Assembly (NCBI RefSeq): GCF_900099705.1 | Contig: NZ_LT629695.1 | Location: forward strand, 186,001 to 250,000 | DNA: 64,000 nucleotides | Reading direction: 5' to 3' | Source: Agrococcus jejuensis | GTDB lineage: Bacteria; Actinomycetota; Actinomycetes; Actinomycetales; Microbacteriaceae | Shown here: piece after piece, positions 9,543 through 18,409 of the stretch | How the letters are laid out: each line of letters opens with the position of its first letter | Numbering within the stretch: the first letter of the stretch is position 1 | Notes under the pieces: model-generated | What the model was told of the DNA's origin: nothing | The model's input: the letters and a program-made list of their open reading frames with translations, nothing else | Database searches by the model: none | Program-made: the position numbers and the translations under genes

Positions 9543-10976
9543 TCAGCGCCGGGGGTCGACCTGCTCGGCCGCCGGCTCGGCGCCCGCACCGTCGGCGACG
9601 GAGACCGACTCCGTCTGCCCCTCGTACTGCGCCGAGAGCGTGCGGTACGAGCGCGTGAGGAACGCGCCGACCGCCAGCACCATCGTGAGCAGTCCCGCGA
9701 CGAGGAACACGAGCGCGATGCCGCGCGCGTCGCCGTCGCCGAGCAGCCAGCCGAACGACGACCGGCCGCGCTCGCTCGCCATGTACGGGATGATCGCGAA
9801 CTCCGCGATCGGCGCGATGAGGAACGACGTGATGGGTGCCGCGGCAGCCTCGAACGCCTGCGCGAAGCCGAACACGCGACCCTGCCGCTGGAAGGGCACG
9901 ACCTTCTGGATGACGGTCTGCTCGGCCGCCTCGACGGCCGGCACCATCGCCATCCACGCCCAGATGCCGATCGCGAACAGCAGCCACCACTCGCGGATCG
10001 TGAAGAGCGCGCCGAGCAGGCCCATGCCGACGACGATGAGGAGCATCGTGCGGATGGGATTGCGACCGAGGCCCGTCTTGGCGATGATCGCGCCACCGAC
10101 GATGAAGCCCGTCGACGCGACGCCGAGCACGATGCCCCACAGCTCGACGGGGAACAGCTCGAGGCCGTACGGGTCCATGAGCGCCATGTAGACGCCGCCG
10201 AACAGGTTGTTGAACGTCGAGAAGAGGATGAGCGCGAACAGTCCCGGCGCCGCGCGCACGGCCGTGATCGCCCCGCGCAGGTCGACGGCCGGGCGTGCCT
10301 CGCCGTCGGCCTCGGGCTGCGCCTCGGGGATGCGCACGAACAGCAGGTGCGCGAGCGCGACGCCCGTCGCGACGGCGGCGATGCCGAGCGTGACGCCCAT
10401 GCCGAGGAAGCCGATCGCGAGGCCCGAGAAGACGCTCGTGATCATGAACGCGACGCCCTGCACCGTGCCGACGAGGCCGTTGGCGTTGGCGCGGCGATGC
10501 TCGGGCACGAGCAGCGTCACCGTGGTCGACAGCGCGATGTTGCGCATGTTCTCGACGACGGCGCCGAAGAGGATGATGCCCGAGAAGATCCAGAACCACG
10601 GGCCGCCGAGGTCGAGCAGCGACGACTCGGGGAAGAGCAGGTACAGCACGCCCGCGATCGAGAACGACGCGAGCGTCACGACGCTCGACAGCACCATGAC
10701 CGTGTGCTTGCGATGCCGGTCGACGATCGTGCCGAAGAGCATCGCGAAGAACGCGATGAGCAGCATGTACGCGCCGCCGATGATGCCGGTCGCGAGCACC
10801 GAGCGCGTCTCGAGGTACACCCAGAACGTGAGCGCGAACCAGAGGAAGCTCGTCGTGACGTTGGCGACGAGCGTGTTGACGAGCACGTGGCCGAAGCGGC
10901 GCATGCCGTCGACGGGCACGTCGGGGTTGGCCGTGCTGAGCGGCGAGACGGCGTCGCCGGGGGTGGGCTCGCTCAT
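9543..10976 (-). CDS. MFS transporter
   Basis: A 477-residue major facilitator with about 12 membrane segments. The loop GTIVDRHRKHTVMVLSS after segment 2 matches the MFS A-motif. The C-terminal tail is acidic and about 35 residues long. It resembles enterobactin-exporter or macrolide-efflux type MFS proteins, but the substrate is not deducible. The start is ATG 10976, the first Met before a typical short N-terminus; no convincing ribosome binding site is seen, and the reading frame stays open far upstream, so the start is less sure. Confidence 0.82.
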   Translation of the reverse strand: MSEPTPGDAVSPLSTANPDVPVDGMRRFGHVLVNTLVANVTTSFLWFALTFWVYLETRSVLATGIIGGAYMLLIAFFAMLFGTIVDRHRKHTVMVLSSVVTLASFSIAGVLYLLFPESSLLDLGGPWFWIFSGIILFGAVVENMRNIALSTTVTLLVPEHRRANANGLVGTVQGVAFMITSVFSGLAIGFLGMGVTLGIAAVATGVALAHLLFVRIPEAQPEADGEARPAVDLRGAITAVRAAPGLFALILFSTFNNLFGGVYMALMDPYGLELFPVELWGIVLGVASTGFIVGGAIIAKTGLGRNPIRTMLLIVVGMGLLGALFTIREWWLLFAIGIWAWMAMVPAVEAAEQTVIQKVVPFQRQGRVFGFAQAFEAAAAPITSFLIAPIAEFAIIPYMASERGRSSFGWLLGDGDARGIALVFLVAGLLTMVLAVGAFLTRSYRTLSAQYEGQTESVSVADGAGAEPAAEQVDPRR

Positions 10977-11041
10977 GCCGGAAGCATAGGCGCGCCCTGC
11001 GACATCCGCAGGACGGATGCGACGCGTGAGGCGTCGGAGCG

Positions 11042-12295
11042 TCAGGCGTCGAGGTCGGCGAGCACCCTGCGCGCGACGCGATCGCCCGACGCGAGGGCGC
11101 CCTGGATCGAGGCGGTGTCGCGGTGGTCGCCCGCGACGTAGGTGCGCTCCCCGACCCGCGCGCGCGTCGTCGTGCGCAGCGGCGGCGCCTGCGCAGGCAG
11201 CGCGTGGCGCACGTCGTCGCGACGCAGCAGACGCCACGTCTCCACCTCCGCGCCCCACACGAGGCGCAGTTGCGCGCGCACGTCGGCCTCGGTCGCCGAC
11301 CCGAGCAGGCACGTCGCCTCGACGAGGAAGCGGCCGCGCGGCGCGTACGTGGGCGCCGTGCCGGAGACGACGGCCGCGTGCAGCACGGGACCCGAGCGCG
11401 TGCCGTCGAGGTGCAGCATGCGCGACCGCGTCGGCGAGGCGGGCGCGTCGAGCCACCACGTCTGCAGGCCGCGCGTCGCGGGCGCACGCACGTCGGCGAG
11501 GCTCGCGACGTGCTCGGGGCCGACCGCGACGATCACCGCGTCGGCGTGCACGGGGTCGCCGCCCACGACGTCGACCCGTGCGGCGTCGCTGTCGATCGCG
11601 ATGCCCTCGGCGCGGTGGCCGAGGCGGACCTCGGCCCCCGCATCCTGCGCCGATGCGGCGAGCTGCTCGGGCAGCGCCTGGATGCCGCCGGCCGGCAGCC
11701 CGGGGCGACCGAGCGCGAACATGCGCACGAGCAGGCGCACGAAGGCATCCGACGTCGCGCCGGTGCCCTCGGCGAGCACGCCGGCGAGGAACGGCTCGAG
11801 CACCTCGCGGCGCAGCGGGCCGTCGACGCCGAGGCGGTCCCACTCCTCGGCGAGTCGGGCGTCGTCGCCGTCGCGGGCCGCGTGGATCGTGTGCCGAGGG
11901 GCTGCGATCGGCGGTGCGGCCCACGCCGCGAGGGCCGCGAGCTCGCGCGGGTCGAGGAGGCCGCTCGCGAGCGTCGCGCGCAGGCGCGAGGGATGCCGCG
12001 TCGGATGCGCGAGCTCGACGAGCCCGTGCTCGCGGCGCACGCGCACGCCGATCGGGAACGACCGCAGCCCGAGCGCGTCGACGTCGACCCAGCGTCGCAC
12101 CGCCGGGTACGCGGGGTTCAGCACCTGGAAGCCGCGGTCGAGCAGGAAGCCGTCGACCGCGTCGGTGCGCTGGCGACCGCCGACGGCATCCTCGGCTTCG
12201 AGGATCACGACGTCGAGCCCGGAGGTGGCGAGGCGCGTCGCGGCGCGGAGGCCTGCGAGCCCTGCGCCCAGCACGATGACGTCGTGGCGATCCAT
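11042..12295 (-). CDS. FAD-dependent amine oxidase/phytoene desaturase-like oxidoreductase
   Basis: A 417-residue flavoprotein. The N-terminal Rossmann motif VIVLGAGLAGLRAATRL, acidic end of strand 2 (EAEDAVGGRQRT) and the C-terminal FAD motif GDHRDTASIQGALASG define the monoamine oxidase/carotenoid desaturase superfamily. The substrate is unknown, and no carotenoid genes are nearby. It starts 9 nt after the stop of the M20 gene and may be co-transcribed with it. There is no signal peptide. Confidence 0.85.
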   Translation of the reverse strand: MDRHDVIVLGAGLAGLRAATRLATSGLDVVILEAEDAVGGRQRTDAVDGFLLDRGFQVLNPAYPAVRRWVDVDALGLRSFPIGVRVRREHGLVELAHPTRHPSRLRATLASGLLDPRELAALAAWAAPPIAAPRHTIHAARDGDDARLAEEWDRLGVDGPLRREVLEPFLAGVLAEGTGATSDAFVRLLVRMFALGRPGLPAGGIQALPEQLAASAQDAGAEVRLGHRAEGIAIDSDAARVDVVGGDPVHADAVIVAVGPEHVASLADVRAPATRGLQTWWLDAPASPTRSRMLHLDGTRSGPVLHAAVVSGTAPTYAPRGRFLVEATCLLGSATEADVRAQLRLVWGAEVETWRLLRRDDVRHALPAQAPPLRTTTRARVGERTYVAGDHRDTASIQGALASGDRVARRVLADLDA

Positions 12296-12304
12296 GGGTC
12301 GACG

Positions 12305-13507
12305 CTACGGGATGGGGGTGGGCTCGTCGCCCGCGAGCACCAGCGCCAGGCGCACGTACGCGCGAGACGCCGTGCCGAGGTCGACGATGCGCACGTGCTC
12401 GTCGGGCTGATGCGCCTGGCCCGTGATGTCGCCGGGGCCGAGGATGATCGTCGGGCAGCCGTGATGCTCGGCCACGAAGCCGCCCTCGCACGCTGCCGTC
12501 CACGCCTCGACGGGGCTCGCGTGCCCCTCGTCGGCGAGCGCCGCGACGGCCGCGTCGACGAGCGGATGCGCCGCATCCGTCGTGAACCCGGGCATCGCCA
12601 TGAGCGTGCGCCCCTCGACGGTGCAGCCGAGCGCCTCGACCGCGGGCCGCGCCGCGGTGAGCAGCGCCTGCAGCACCGCCGACGCATCCTCGCCCGGCAT
12701 GAGGCGCCGGTCGACGAGCAGCGCGCACCGGTCGGGCACGATCGACGTCGCGTGGCCGCCGTCGATGCGACCGATGCTCCACGAGGCCGAGCCCAGCAGC
12801 CCTGACGCCGACGCCCGCAGTCGCGCATGGTCGGCGAGGATCGCCTCGACGACGACCGCCGCGCCCGTGATCGCCGATGCGCCATCCTCGGGTCGGCCGG
12901 CATGCGCGGCGCGACCCGACACGACGATCTCGTGGTTCGACGCACCGCGGCACGCGACGACGGTCGCGAGGTCGGTCGGCTCGGCGACGATGCACGCGCG
13001 GTACGGCCGCGGCGCGTGCCGCAGGTGCGCCGCCATGCCGATGGCGAGGTCCTCCTCGTCGGCCGTGACGAGCAGCTCGAGCGGCACGTCGGGGCGGATG
13101 CGGTGCACGGCCGCGAGCGCCTGCAGCACCGCCGCGAGGCCGCCCTTCATGTCGGTCGAGCCGCGCCCGACGAGCGTGCCGTCGACGACGGTCGGCGAGA
13201 ACGGGTCGTGCGTCCAGCCCGGCCCGGCCGGCACGACGTCGCTGTGGCCGAGGAAGAGCAACCCCGCCCCGCCTGACGCGTCGGCGTCGGGCCCGAAGCG
13301 CACCGACGCGTTCGGCCGATCCGGCGCAGCATCCTCCACCGTGACGCGCCCGCCGAGCCGCGACGCGATCGCGACGAGTGCCCGCGCCGCACGGGCCTCG
13401 GTGCCGCCGGGGTTCTCGGACGCGGCGAGGATGAGGCTCGACGCGTCGGCGACGATCGTCGCCTCGTCGACGAGCGCGAGCGCCCGGTCGACGTCGGCGC
13501 CGCTCAT
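12305..13507 (-). CDS. M20 family metallohydrolase (ArgE/DapE-like)
   Basis: A 400-residue dizinc amidohydrolase/deacylase. Visible metal and catalytic positions: His and Asp in LFLGHSDVVPAG, bridging Asp in GRGSTDMKGG, the Glu pair in VTADEEDL, Glu in IVAEPTDL, and C-terminal His in ITGQAHQPDEH. This is the ArgE/DapE/ACY1 pattern, so it probably cleaves an N-acyl group. The start ATG overlaps the stop of the M24 gene by 4 nt (13504-13507), so the two hydrolases are translationally coupled and likely act in sequence. The substrate is not known. Confidence 0.87.
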   Translation of the reverse strand: MSGADVDRALALVDEATIVADASSLILAASENPGGTEARAARALVAIASRLGGRVTVEDAAPDRPNASVRFGPDADASGGAGLLFLGHSDVVPAGPGWTHDPFSPTVVDGTLVGRGSTDMKGGLAAVLQALAAVHRIRPDVPLELLVTADEEDLAIGMAAHLRHAPRPYRACIVAEPTDLATVVACRGASNHEIVVSGRAAHAGRPEDGASAITGAAVVVEAILADHARLRASASGLLGSASWSIGRIDGGHATSIVPDRCALLVDRRLMPGEDASAVLQALLTAARPAVEALGCTVEGRTLMAMPGFTTDAAHPLVDAAVAALADEGHASPVEAWTAACEGGFVAEHHGCPTIILGPGDITGQAHQPDEHVRIVDLGTASRAYVRLALVLAGDEPTPIP

Positions 13508-14670
13508 CGCACCACCAGCTCGCGCGGCACGTGCGTGAGCAGCTCGACGCCCGCATCCGTCACCGCGACCGACTCCGAGAGCTCGCAGCCGAAGCCGGTC
13601 ATCCACATGCCGGCGATGACGTGCAGCGTGATGCCGGGCTCGAGCACCGTGTCGTCGTCGCCGCGCACCGAGACGGTGTGCTCGCCCCAGTCGGGCGGGT
13701 AGCCGATGCCGATCGAGTAGCCGAGCCGCGACGCCTTCTCGTAGCCGGCGCGCGCGAGGTGCGCCTGCCAGACGCCGTGCACCTCGGCGAGCGTCGCGCC
13801 CGGCCGCATCGCGTCGAGCACGAGGTCGAGGCCGTCGGCCGCCACCGACGCGAGCGAGCGCAGGTCGGGCGACGGCGGCCCGAGCGACACCGTGCGCGCG
13901 AGCGGCGCGTGGTAGCGCTGCGAGACGCCCGCGATCTCGAACGACACCGCCTCGCCCGCCTCGAGCACGCGCCCCGAGTACGTCATGTGCGGGGTGTCGG
14001 CCGACTCCCCCGTCGGCAGCATCGGCACGATCGCCGGGTAGTCGCCCGCGACGCCGTCGACGCCCATCGCCTGCGCGTGCGCGACGACCGCCGCGAGCTC
14101 GTGCTGTCCCATGCCGGGGCGGATGGCCTCGAAGCCCGCGAGCATCGCGGCCGTGCACACGCGGCCCGCCTCACGCATCCGCTCGAGCTCCGCCGGGCTC
14201 TTCACGAGCCTCGCCCAGTTGACGAGCTGCCGATCGTCGACGAGCGTCCACTCGGGCGCAGCCGCCTGCAGCGCGAGGTACGACCGCACCGTGAGGAAGT
14301 GCGCCTCGGCCTCCACGCCGACGCGGCCCGGGCGCACGAGCCCCCGCTCGCGCAGCGCATCCACGATCCACGCGAACGGGTGCCGGTCGGGCTGGTGCAC
14401 CCACGACTCGGGGTAGCCGAGGATGCGCGACGCGGGCAGCTGCGCCGTGCGGTGCGCGCCGTTCGCGTCCATGGCGCGCAGCGCGAGCACCGGATCGTCG
14501 TCGTGCGTGACGAGCAGCAGCTGCGGCATGTAGAACGACCACGCGTCGTAGCCCGTGAGGTAGTGGATGTTCGCAGGGTCGGCGACGACGAGCGCGTCGA
14601 GGTCGGCGGCCGCCATGCGCTGGCGCACGGCCTCGAGGCGAGCGGCGAGCTCGGCGGGGGCGAAGGGCAT
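13504..14670 (-). CDS. M24 pita-bread fold hydrolase, ectoine hydrolase/creatinase-like
   Basis: A 388-residue protein with an N-terminal creatinase domain and a C-terminal pita-bread domain. The segment YSIGIGYPPDWGEHT resembles ectoine hydrolases (DoeA/EutD). Metal-binding positions of true Xaa-Pro peptidases appear lost: the first Asp region reads VSFEIAG, the second YHAPLART, and the first Glu position HVIAGMW. That pattern points to a metal-independent hydrolase. With the coupled M20 deacylase, ring opening of ectoine followed by deacetylation is a plausible role, but the usual DoeB is from another family and no ectoine transporter is adjacent. Confidence 0.78.
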   Translation of the reverse strand: MPFAPAELAARLEAVRQRMAAADLDALVVADPANIHYLTGYDAWSFYMPQLLLVTHDDDPVLALRAMDANGAHRTAQLPASRILGYPESWVHQPDRHPFAWIVDALRERGLVRPGRVGVEAEAHFLTVRSYLALQAAAPEWTLVDDRQLVNWARLVKSPAELERMREAGRVCTAAMLAGFEAIRPGMGQHELAAVVAHAQAMGVDGVAGDYPAIVPMLPTGESADTPHMTYSGRVLEAGEAVSFEIAGVSQRYHAPLARTVSLGPPSPDLRSLASVAADGLDLVLDAMRPGATLAEVHGVWQAHLARAGYEKASRLGYSIGIGYPPDWGEHTVSVRGDDDTVLEPGITLHVIAGMWMTGFGCELSESVAVTDAGVELLTHVPRELVVR

Positions 14671-14785
14671 GCGACTCCGATCGACGGGTCCGAGCCACGC
14701 TACCCGTGCGGATCATCCGCAGGGATGAGGCGGCCCGACCTCGCGGCGGACGCGCGGGCCCCACCCCCGCGGCGATGGTGGGAGC

Positions 14786-15904
14786 ATGCCCACCACCACC
14801 CTGCTCGCCGGCCCCGAGCTGCACGTCGACCTCGACGCGCTCGGCGCCAACGTCGCGACGTTCCGGCAGCGCTCGCGCGGTCTCGTCGCGGTCGTGAAGG
14901 CGGATGCGTTCGGCCACGGCGACGTGGCGCAGCACCTGCTGGCGCACGGCGCCGACTGGCTCGGCACGACGTCGCTCGCCGAGGCCGTCGCGCTGCGCGA
15001 GCGCACGGGCGCGCGCACGCTCGCATGGCTCGCCTCTCCCGCGGCCGACTTCGACCCCGCGGTCGCGGCGGGCGTCGACGTGGCGGTGCCGTCGCTCGCG
15101 CACCTGCGTGCGGTCGTCGCGGCGGCGCGGGCGACGGGCGAGCGCGCCCGCGTGCACCTGCACGTCGACCTCGGCATCGCCCGCGATGGCGCGCCGCGCG
15201 AGGCGTGGCGCGAGCTCGTGACGTTCGCGGGCGCCCTCGCGCGCATGGGCGTCGTCGAGGCGGTGGGCGTCATGGGGCACCTGAGCCACGCGGCGCATCC
15301 CGACGACCCGCGCAACCGCACCGAGCGGATGCTGTTCGACAACGCCGTGCGCACGGCCGCCCGCCGCGGCTTCGTGCCGCAGGTGCGCCACGTCGCGGCG
15401 ACGGCGTCGGCGCTGCGCGGCGTCGGCACCGAGTACGAGCTCGTGCGCGTCGGCGCCGGACTGTACGGCATCGACCCCGCGGGCGGCGACGCGCTCGCGC
15501 CCGTCATCGGCCTCGCCGCGCCGGCGGTCGTCGTGCGCGACGTCGCCGCCGGCACGGGCGTGGGCTACGACCACGCGTGGGTCGCCGACCGGCGCACGCG
15601 CCTCGCGACCATCCCCGTGGGCTACGCAGACGGCATCCCGCGCGTCGCCTCCGGCCGCGCCGAGGTGCTCGTGCGCGGGCGGCGTGCGCGCGTCGTGGGC
15701 GCCGTGTCGATGGACCAGGTCGTCGTCGACGTGGGCGACGCGGGCGTCGAGCCCGGCGAGCCCATCACGCTCGTCGGCACCGAGCCCGGTGCGCCGACGC
15801 TCGGCGAGTGGGCAGGATGGTCGGGCACGATCGCGCACGACATCGTCACGCACCTGGGCGCACGGTGGCAGCGATCGTTCACGGGAGGTGCGGCATGCGC
15901 GTGA
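14786..15904 (+). CDS. alr: Alanine racemase
   Basis: A PLP-dependent, 372-residue enzyme interconverting L- and D-alanine for peptidoglycan. The cofactor lysine is in AVVKADAFGHG; the usual Tyr of KADAYGHG is Phe here. The phosphate-binding Arg is in VRVGAGLYGIDP, the catalytic Tyr in GVGYDHAW, and the substrate-site motif is GAVSMDQ. GGGAG lies 1-2 nt before the ATG. The 3' end overlaps the ddl start by 10 nt. A 115-nt gap separates it from the divergent M24 gene. Confidence 0.93.
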   Translation: MPTTTLLAGPELHVDLDALGANVATFRQRSRGLVAVVKADAFGHGDVAQHLLAHGADWLGTTSLAEAVALRERTGARTLAWLASPAADFDPAVAAGVDVAVPSLAHLRAVVAAARATGERARVHLHVDLGIARDGAPREAWRELVTFAGALARMGVVEAVGVMGHLSHAAHPDDPRNRTERMLFDNAVRTAARRGFVPQVRHVAATASALRGVGTEYELVRVGAGLYGIDPAGGDALAPVIGLAAPAVVVRDVAAGTGVGYDHAWVADRRTRLATIPVGYADGIPRVASGRAEVLVRGRRARVVGAVSMDQVVVDVGDAGVEPGEPITLVGTEPGAPTLGEWAGWSGTIAHDIVTHLGARWQRSFTGGAACA

Positions 15905-16833
15905 TGGTCGTCGGTGGTGGCGTGTCGAACGAGCACGACGTGTCGCTCGCGAGCGCCGCGGCGGTCGCGGACGCGCTCGCGACGCGTCACGAGGTCGCGC
16001 GGGCGACGATCGCGCGCGACGGGTCATGGACGGTCGACGGCGTGGCGCACGCGCATCCCGAGCTCGTGTCCGCGCTCGCGGAGGTCGACGTCGTCTTCCC
16101 AGCGCTGCACGGCGCGGGCGGCGAGGACGGCACGCTGCAGGGGTTCCTCACGACGCTCGGCGTGCCGTTCGTGGGCTGCGGCGTCGAAGCGAGCGCCGTC
16201 TGCATGCGCAAGGACGTGACGAAGGCCGTGCTCGCCGCGCACGGCGTGGCGACGGTCGAGGGTCGCGTCGTGGCGTCGGCGGCGGATGCGGCAGCGGCGG
16301 TCGCGGCGCTCGGATCGCCCGTCGTCGTGAAGCCGCTCGCCGACGGCTCGAGCGTGGGCCTGCTCGTGGCGCAGACGTCGACGGACGTCGCCGAGGCGTG
16401 CGCCGAGCAGCCGATGCTCGTCGAGCGGTACGCGGGCGGCATGGAGGTCGACGTCGCGGTCGTCGAGCTCGATGGCGTGGTGCGGGTCGGCTCGCCGCTC
16501 GAGATCGTGCGCGAGCCCGGCGGGGTGTTCGACGCGTCGGCGAAGTACGGCGGCGAGCCGCCCTTCGTCGTGCCGGCGCGCCTCTCGCCCGAGGTGCGTG
16601 CCCGGCTCGAGGCGGAGTCGCTGCGCGTGTTCGCTGCGCTCGGCTGCCGCGGGCTCGCCCGCGTCGACTGGTTCGTCGACGGCGACGCCCTCATCTGCAA
16701 CGAGGTCAACACGATGCCCGGCATGACGCGCCTCAGCCAGGTGCCGCGCATGCTCGCGCACGCGGGCGTGCCGTTCGACGACCTCGTCGACGGCCTCGTG
16801 CGCGGCGCCGTCGGCGCGCTCGAGACCGTCTAG
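15895..16833 (+). CDS. ddl: D-alanine-D-alanine ligase
   Basis: A 312-residue ATP-grasp enzyme that joins two D-alanines before transfer to the UDP-MurNAc tripeptide. Visible: ALHGAGGEDGTLQGF in the N-terminal domain, the ATP-site lysine in VVKPLADGSSVG, omega-loop residues KY in DASAKYGG (Tyr as in D-Ala ligases, rather than His as in VanA/VanB D-lactate ligases), and the magnesium ligands in CNEVNTMPG. GGGAGG is placed 7 nt before ATG 15895, inside alr. The stop TAG shares the tetranucleotide CTAG with the convergent thioesterase gene. Coupled to alr, it makes a two-gene D-Ala-D-Ala module. Confidence 0.93.
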   Translation: MRVMVVGGGVSNEHDVSLASAAAVADALATRHEVARATIARDGSWTVDGVAHAHPELVSALAEVDVVFPALHGAGGEDGTLQGFLTTLGVPFVGCGVEASAVCMRKDVTKAVLAAHGVATVEGRVVASAADAAAAVAALGSPVVVKPLADGSSVGLLVAQTSTDVAEACAEQPMLVERYAGGMEVDVAVVELDGVVRVGSPLEIVREPGGVFDASAKYGGEPPFVVPARLSPEVRARLEAESLRVFAALGCRGLARVDWFVDGDALICNEVNTMPGMTRLSQVPRMLAHAGVPFDDLVDGLVRGAVGALETV

Positions 16834-17309
16834 CCGTTCGCCGTCGGGTCCTCGCGCGCCGGGGCGTCGCGCACGAGCGGCTCGAGCACGGCACGCAGCG
16901 CGGCCGGGATCGCCGTCGGCGCACCCGTCGCAGGGTCGACGTACACGTGCACCCAGTGCCCGGCTGCCGCGATGGGCCCGTCGGCATCCCGCTCGGCGAG
17001 CGCGAGGCGGTACGTCACCGACGACGAGCCGAGCCGCTCGACCGAGAGCCCGACTGCGAGCGACATGGGATAGCCGAGCTCGCGGAAGTACGCCGTGCCC
17101 GACTCCGCCACGACGCCGCGCGCCTCGAGGTCCCACGGCGGTGCGACGCGGTCGTGCACGAGGCGGTTGATCGCCGAGTCGAACAGCGCGAGGTAGACGG
17201 CGTTGTTGAGGTGCCCGTATCTGTCGTTGTCGGCCCACCGCGTGTCGACGTCGGTGCGCCACGCGAAGTCGGCGAGCGTCGCGGCCCGCAGGTCGCGCAG
17301 GGCCGTCAC
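16830..17309 (-). CDS. Acyl-CoA thioesterase, hotdog fold (4HBT/FadM-like)
   Basis: A 159-residue single hotdog-domain protein. TRWADNDRYGHLNNAVYLALFDSA carries the typical Asp in RWADxDxxGHxNN of 4-hydroxybenzoyl-CoA/long-chain acyl-CoA thioesterases. It is the last gene of the 23386-16830 operon: GTG 17309 overlaps the dehydrogenase stop by 4 nt. It probably releases free acids or recycles CoA from the operon's acyl-CoA intermediates. Confidence 0.86.
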   Translation of the reverse strand: MTALRDLRAATLADFAWRTDVDTRWADNDRYGHLNNAVYLALFDSAINRLVHDRVAPPWDLEARGVVAESGTAYFRELGYPMSLAVGLSVERLGSSSVTYRLALAERDADGPIAAAGHWVHVYVDPATGAPTAIPAALRAVLEPLVRDAPAREDPTANG

Positions 17310-18409
17310 AGGTCGACGATCTGCCGCAGCGCAGCACCCGACGCGAGCGCATCCATGCCGGCGGCGATCTCGTCGAGGCCGATGCGGCTCGACACGAGCA
17401 CGTCGACGTCGAGCCTGCCCTCGCGCCACATCTGCGCGTACAGCGGGATGTCGCGCGACGGCACCGCCGAGCCGAGGTAGCTGCCGACGAGCGAGCGGCC
17501 CTCTCCGACGAGCGCCGTGGGCGAGAGCGCGAGGCGCGCGTCGGGATGCGGCAGGCCGACCGTGACGGTGCGACCGCCGGGTGCCGTGAGCGCGACGGCG
17601 GCCTCGAGCGCCGGGATCGCCCCTGCGGCCTCGACGACGGTCGCGAACCGCTCCCCCGCATCGCTGAGCTCGTCGGCCGTCGCAGCGCGGGCACCGAGGC
17701 GCTCGGCGAGCGCACGCTTCTCGGCCACGGGGTCGATCGCCACGACCTCGACGTCGGGCACGCCGAGCGCGACGAGCACCGCGGCCATGCCGACGCCCCC
17801 GAGGCCCACGATGCCGATGGTCGAGCCGGGCTCGGGCCGCGCGGCGTTGAGCACGGCACCGCCGCCCGTGAGCACGGCGCAGCCGAGCAGCGACGCGACG
17901 TCGGCGGGCACGTCGGCGTCGACGCGAACGACCGAGCGGTGATCGACGACCGCGTGGGTCGCGAAGCCCGAGACGCCGAGGTGGTGATGGATGGGCTCCC
18001 CCGCCATCGAGAGGCGGCGCTCGCCCGACAGCAGCGTGCCCGCTGCGTTCGACGCCGACCCGCGCTCGCACGGGCTCGCGCCGTTCGACGCGCAGCCGCG
18101 GCACTCGCCGCAGCGCGGCAGGAACGTCATGACGACGCGGTCGCCGACCGCGAGCGCCGGCACGGACGTGCCGACCTCCTCGACGATCCCCGCGGCCTCG
18201 TGGCCGAGCAGCATCGGCACGGGCCGCGCCCGATTGCCGTCGACGACCGAGAGATCCGAGTGGCACAGGCCCGCGCACTCGATGCGCACGAGCACCTCCG
18301 TCGCACCGGGGCCGGCGAGCTCGAGCGTCTCGACCCGCAGGGGCCGCGACTCGGCGTACGGCCGCTCGGCGCCGATCTCGTGCAGCACGGCACCGCGGAT
18401 GGTCGTCAT
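17306..18409 (-). CDS. Zinc-dependent alcohol dehydrogenase, class III-like
   Basis: A 367-residue medium-chain dehydrogenase oxidising an alcohol or reducing an aldehyde with NAD(P). Catalytic zinc ligands are the Cys in AGLCHSD and His in LLGHEAAG; the structural zinc loop has four Cys in CGECRGCASNGASPC. The Rossmann motif is GIVGLGGVGMAA. The layout resembles NDMA-dependent or class III enzymes of actinobacteria. It is coupled by ATGA overlaps to the SDR gene upstream and, through GTGA, to the thioesterase downstream. The substrate is presumably an intermediate of the operon's degradation pathway. Confidence 0.88.
   Translation of the reverse strand: MTTIRGAVLHEIGAERPYAESRPLRVETLELAGPGATEVLVRIECAGLCHSDLSVVDGNRARPVPMLLGHEAAGIVEEVGTSVPALAVGDRVVMTFLPRCGECRGCASNGASPCERGSASNAAGTLLSGERRLSMAGEPIHHHLGVSGFATHAVVDHRSVVRVDADVPADVASLLGCAVLTGGGAVLNAARPEPGSTIGIVGLGGVGMAAVLVALGVPDVEVVAIDPVAEKRALAERLGARAATADELSDAGERFATVVEAAGAIPALEAAVALTAPGGRTVTVGLPHPDARLALSPTALVGEGRSLVGSYLGSAVPSRDIPLYAQMWREGRLDVDVLVSSRIGLDEIAAGMDALASGAALRQIVDL

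Noticed and set aside
7926..11141. A 1071-codon open frame on the plus strand
   Set aside because: It is antisense to the DUF1684, SLC13-like and MFS genes; its translation is Arg/His/Asp-rich low complexity, which is what the complement of GC-rich codons gives.
9543..13556. A 1337-codon minus-strand open frame
   Set aside because: Only its last 477 codons match a protein (the MFS carrier); the rest is an open frame across the FAD and M20 genes in the wrong frame, due to GC richness.
13531..16833. An 1100-codon plus-strand frame that includes ddl
   Set aside because: Only codons from 15895 encode D-Ala-D-Ala ligase; the earlier part is antisense to the M24 gene and off-frame in alr.
15895..16833. 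Van-type D-Ala-D-Lac ligase for glycopeptide resistance
   Set aside because: The omega loop has KY as in D-Ala ligases, and no vanH- or vanX-like gene is adjacent.
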